Below, in pieces: positions 61,001 to 64,000 of a DNA stretch of 64,000 nt. The notes under the pieces are model-generated. The model did not search any database and was not told the DNA's origin. It worked only from the letters and a program-made list of their open reading frames with translations. This stretch comes from Atrina japonica (Eukaryota > Mollusca > Bivalvia > Pterioida > Pinnidae). The stretch spans positions 231,001 through 295,000 of the forward strand of contig BROG01000447.1 in assembly GCA_030159075.1 (NCBI GenBank), in the 5' to 3' direction. A program made the translations under genes and the position numbers. The stretch's first letter is position 1, and each line of letters opens with the position of its first letter.

Positions 61001-62721
61001 GTCAATATTACCTGTACAAGTGCTGAAAAGGTAAACTAGTGCTAAAGTTACTTATACAAATGCCGAAATTACTTGGTGCCGATGTTACCAGTAAGATGAT
61101 TTACCCAAACAGACCAGACCTGAATTACTGAAACAAGGCTGAAACACACTAAAATTACTAGAGCAAGGTACAAATGTTGTAATATATGTTGTACAATATG
61201 TTAAAAATGTAATTTGTAACCTGATTTTGGTATAATTATGGATTAATTCCAAAAATTTACAAAACAAGACTGAAACACACTACAATTACTGAAACAAACA
61301 AAAATAAGACCAAAATACACCACAATGACTGGAACAAGATACAAATGATTAAATAATTATCTAAAATGTATTTTGTAACATGACATGTGAAATTATGGAT
61401 CATATTTTTACAAAATTTATTCAGAATTGAGCCATAATAATACTTTAATTATGTTACAAAATACATTTTAAATATATATAAAATAACATTTGTATCTTGC
61501 TTCAGTACTTGTGGTCCATTTCGATAATTGTAAATTGTGTTTTGTTCTGTTTCAGTAAATCGTCCAACCCAATATCACTTGATGCCAAAATGACTAGAAT
61601 TCGTCTTATATAAAGGGATGGACTCCAGCGAAGGAGGACACAGAAAAATACCTTCTTCATTGCAGCTATATCATATTCCAAGCCATATTTGGTCACAAAT
61701 TTCAAAATGAATTTGTAAAGCAACCAATTGTCAAAATAAAAATATTTTTACTGATATAATTAAAAAAGAAAAAAGTTTATCCTATATCTTTTCTACATAC
61801 TTTTTTCTTTGTTTGGTCACTTCAATTTTTGTAAATACTCTTCCTACAGGAATCTCTGTGTTATTCATGGGATGTCAATAAATTGGGTCATGTGAGTAAT
61901 CATTTTAATATACTAGCGCTTCTCTTGACAAAAGAGTTATATGAAGGGGAGTAATTCCCAATATATTATTGTTTTAAGGAATCAGTGATTGTGTATTATT
62001 AGCAACCTTTTTTTCAAAATACAATACGATTATACTCTGAAAGCTCCGAAACCATGTCTTTCATACGATAATACTCGAAAAGCTATCAAATGATTTAGTG
62101 TTAGCCTGGGATCCTGGCACAATCATACATCATCAATCGGTGAGCCAAGCTCTCACACTTCGACATATGGCCGCGATTACCAATGTAAAATTACCGTAGT
62201 GGTAATATGAGTGGGAATATCTATAATCTAGTACAAAACGGATTCATTTTTATTTGTCATGGGCATGGAAAATTTATTCAGTATGCATATAGGATACCGC
62301 TACGTTAAATATAAGTGGTAGGTATCAACCATTTTATTCTAATCAGCCAAAACTAACAGATCCAGCACACTTGGACCAGACTACATGTATAGAATAACTA
62401 CCTTCAACTGGCATTTTAATTTTTATTTAACATTTAATTCTGGTTCATTTCTTTCTTCAGTTTTACAGTACTCATTTATTCCAATGTATTATCACCAAAG
62501 TTAATTACATGGATGATAGTAAAAAGTTAGAAAAAAGACAGTAACTACCTCACTAAATGTGTCAAATTACAATTTTTCTCCATCTTTCTAAGTTTCTTTC
62601 ATTTTCAATCGTACCTGTAAAAGTTTTCAGATCCACCAATAGCAACCAGACAATAAGCGTTAGTCAATTTGGAAAATACCCCTATTTCATTGTTGCCTTC
62701 AAATTGTGCGCGCACTGCCAT
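52060..62721 (-). CDS. EIF6: Eukaryotic translation initiation factor 6
   Basis: Seven minus-strand exons encode 245 residues, the same length as human eIF6: 62721-62615, 59589-59504, 58633-58458, 58096-57986, 55069-55004, 54034-53853 and 52069-52060. All introns are GT-AG and in phase. The protein starts [14 protein letters not shown] and includes [60 protein letters not shown] and [13 protein letters not shown]. The last exon adds only Ser-Met-Ala and the stop. eIF6 binds the 60S ribosomal subunit, prevents premature joining to 40S, and takes part in nucleolar 60S biogenesis; release needs SBDS and EFL1. The introns carry several minisatellites and small foldbacks, while the coding sequence is intact. 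It is convergent with CFAP418. Confidence 0.98.
52440..52890. repeat. Degenerate tandem repeat, about 60 bp, EIF6 intron 6
   Basis: Repeats of the form TTTGTGGTTTAGCACTATAG followed by CTAGATACCTTCAATCTGA. The left part is strongly diverged. Confidence 0.75.
52900..53835. repeat. 30-bp minisatellite with 60-bp pairs, EIF6 intron 6
   Basis: About 31 units contain GGTAACACAATAAGT and CACCTTGATGACTC. In the centre (about 53180-53580) two unit types alternate, so a 60-bp dimer was amplified. On the gene's strand most units carry AAGGTAACT or AAGGTGACT, which resemble splice donors. The array ends 17 bases from the exon 6 donor. Confidence 0.94.
54140..54350. repeat. Minisatellite, about 22-28 bp units, EIF6 intron 5
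   Basis: Eight or so units of the type ACTGTGAGATGCAATGTACC plus ACATT, with a CACGATGTAACACA variant. Confidence 0.88.
55200..55375. mobile_element. TACAGTG...CACTGTA inverted-repeat element
   Basis: The terminal repeats TACAGTGGAAGCTGTC and GACAGCTTTCACTGTA match at 15 of 16 positions. It has no ORF and lies in EIF6 intron 4. Confidence 0.72.
55376..57985. other. EIF6 intron 4 with degenerate repeats
   Basis: It contains loosely repeated CTATGACTTATTCTCACTATTG-like units (about 56375-56765), an ACAGTGGAA-type element (about 56772-56875) and another (57800-57975) that ends next to exon 4. No coding signal was found. Confidence 0.5.
58795..58985. repeat. 30-bp minisatellite, EIF6 intron 2
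   Basis: Six units contain AAGTAAGCCATAAAGTCCC. The repeat frame on the minus strand is a by-product. Confidence 0.93.
59335..59492. repeat. Tandem repeat, about 62 bp x 2.5, next to EIF6 exon 2
   Basis: The units begin GTGAATGTACATGTAGCCTG. The array ends 11 bases before the exon 2 donor at 59504. Confidence 0.9.
59965..60268. repeat. Palindromic foldback, EIF6 intron 1
   Basis: The two arms meet near 60118. They share TAGACTC.TGATGA.TGC, AAAACAAGGAGC and GGCATTGC segments in inverted order. The arms are diverged, indicating an old foldback MITE. Confidence 0.75.
60269..60861. other. EIF6 intron 1, nothing recognised
   Basis: AT-rich DNA between two foldbacks. Confidence 0.4.
60862..61090. 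repeat. Inverted-repeat element, 229 bp, EIF6 intron 1
   Basis: The ends TGGTAATTTCAGCACCAAGT and, in reverse complement, TGGTAACATCGGCACCAAGT match, each followed by AATTTC(A/G)GCA. It has no ORF. Confidence 0.75.
61091..62614. other. EIF6 intron 1, 5' part
   Basis: It includes loosely repeated ACTGAAACAA/ACACACTACAATTACT units (about 61125-61330). No exon or RNA gene was recognised. Confidence 0.45.
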
Positions 62722-62989
62722 AACTGTGATGAAATCCTGAACCACGTTGATCTGAGTTTATATGTATGTGAGTTGTTGTGAAATATTACTATTTCTGTCA
62801 CGCTGTGCAATCCATGTGCATTAATGTGAAAAACGTCACAAAATTTACACTTCCTGTTTTACGATTTATAAGATTTATTACTGTTCGCCGAAACGAATTT
62901 TGTAGTCCATGAACGGGAATGGCGAACTCGTAACCGGAATTTACGGAGCCTCTTTTTAAGACGACATATGAAGATACGGTGTATTTTGG

Positions 62990-63695
62990 ACTAAAATGTG
63001 CACACGATTTATTTATATTGTGCGCACAGTTTAAACAAATATTATATTGCGTAGTTAAAAGTTGTTTGTGCACACTTTATTTATATTTTGCGCACAGTTT
63101 AACTACATTGTGCACACAGTTTTAACGATATCTTACGTACTGTTGAACTATATTGTGCACATTGTTTAATTATCTTATGCGCATTGATTATGTATAACTT
63201 GCACCGAGTTTAATTATAATGCACACAGAGTAACGTTAAATTGTGCGCTGAATTTAGAAATTACTATTTTATGTGTACAATTTGTGCGCACAGTTTAACT
63301 TTATAATGCGCACAGTTTAATTATGTTGTGTGCACTGATTAGTTATATCTCACAGTTTATCAGCACAGAGTAAAGTTAAACTGTACATAGTATTTAGCTG
63401 TTACTACTGTTTTGGGTGCTCAGTTTAGGGATATTGTGCGCACATTATATGAAATGGTCGGCATATTTTGTGCATATTGTGCAGCTTCAACATATTGTAT
63501 GTACAGTTTAGTTATATTGTACACTCAGCGTAGCAATTACTATGAGCACATAATATAACTAAACTGTGGTCAACATATAAATAAAGTATGTGTGCAATAT
63601 AGTTAAATGTGCACAATATAACTCAACCGTGTGCACAATGTAACTAAACTTTGCACGCAATATAGTTAAACTATGTGTATGATATAATATTTCAT
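62990..63695. repeat. Degenerate minisatellite with TGTGCGCACA palindrome
   Basis: About 30 diverged units of roughly 22 bases carry TGTGCGCACAGTTTAACTAT-like sequence. The orientation flips near 63540, where units read as the reverse complement. It lies about 270 bases upstream of the EIF6 start. Confidence 0.85.
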
Positions 63696-64000
63696 AAACT
63701 GTGCGCACATTTATTTTTATTTTTTTGAATAATTCTATCGTCAGTCACCAAAGACGCTCCAGAGGAATAAAAAACGCGTTTGACATTTTTAGGTGTTTCG
63801 TTTTAGTTAAAGATATCAAGCACATAATACTAAACTTAAAGTCGGTTTTTTGTAAATTAGGGGCCAATACAAATGCTCAAGACGATGTTTCTTTCAAGAA
63901 ATGAAATCAGTCATTTCATTAATCAGTGTACCATAAAGATTAAAGAATGACTCGAGCACCTGTTGTGATGAGCGATATTTAAATATACCTAATCATTGTT
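63696..64000. other. Right-edge intergenic DNA
   Basis: It includes a short R1-like piece (AATACAAATGCTCAAGACGA, about 63867). No gene was seen. Confidence 0.4.

Overview
The window is nuclear DNA from an invertebrate animal, most likely a bivalve mollusc. The evidence is spliced genes with GT-AG introns, an AT-rich background loaded with micro- and minisatellites, a tRNA-Lys-derived SINE of the kind common in molluscs, reverse-transcriptase relics and a Polinton-like virus-derived transposon. The bivalve assignment is inference from repeat types I recognise, not a database result.

Four host genes can be read. (1) Bases 1-3604, minus: two exons of a BTB/POZ-domain gene that leaves the window on the left. 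(2) About 7.1-15.9 kb, plus: a PHYHIP-like gene with an FN3-type exon (14003-14285) and a long C-terminal exon (15217-15920). Two near-identical upstream exons (7094-7454 and 8768-9128) lie in a tandem duplication and have the same splice phases as the FN3 exon. (3) 36288-43749, plus: a complete six-exon CFAP418 (C8orf37) orthologue of 178 codons. (4) 52060-62721, minus: a complete seven-exon EIF6 of 245 codons, the same length as human eIF6. CFAP418 and EIF6 are convergent, about 8 kb apart.

The accessory core is a 9170-bp Polinton/Maverick-like element at 24708-33877. It has about 350-bp terminal inverted repeats, 5'-AG...CT-3' ends and a perfect 6-bp target duplication (ACCATT at 24702-24707 and 33878-33883). 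It landed inside a copy of a dispersed repeat (here R1) whose two halves flank it. It carries a decayed protein-primed family B DNA polymerase, a broken gene of a type I associate with F54H12.2-like proteins, three further small ORFs, TATA boxes 33-38 bases before three starts, and later insertions of a reverse-transcriptase relic and R1 copies. No integrase, packaging ATPase or major capsid gene was recognised. Each terminus can fold back on itself into a long stem with smaller palindromes in the loop.

Other mobile DNA: reverse-transcriptase (Penelope-like type) fragments at 1.85-2.93, 7.98, 14.6, 18.2, 22.7 and 26.8 kb; a 2291-bp TTAA-flanked inverted-repeat element (49470-51760); an 848-bp TA-flanked foldback (34536-35383); a 99-bp hairpin MITE with a 9-bp target duplication (36534-36632); small ACAGTG...CACTGT elements; and two foldbacks in EIF6 intron 1. 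Minisatellites with unit lengths from about 18 to 62 bp fill most introns; the largest (10566-13412) has a higher-order pattern. The remaining intergenic and intronic stretches are AT-rich with no coding signal I could support.
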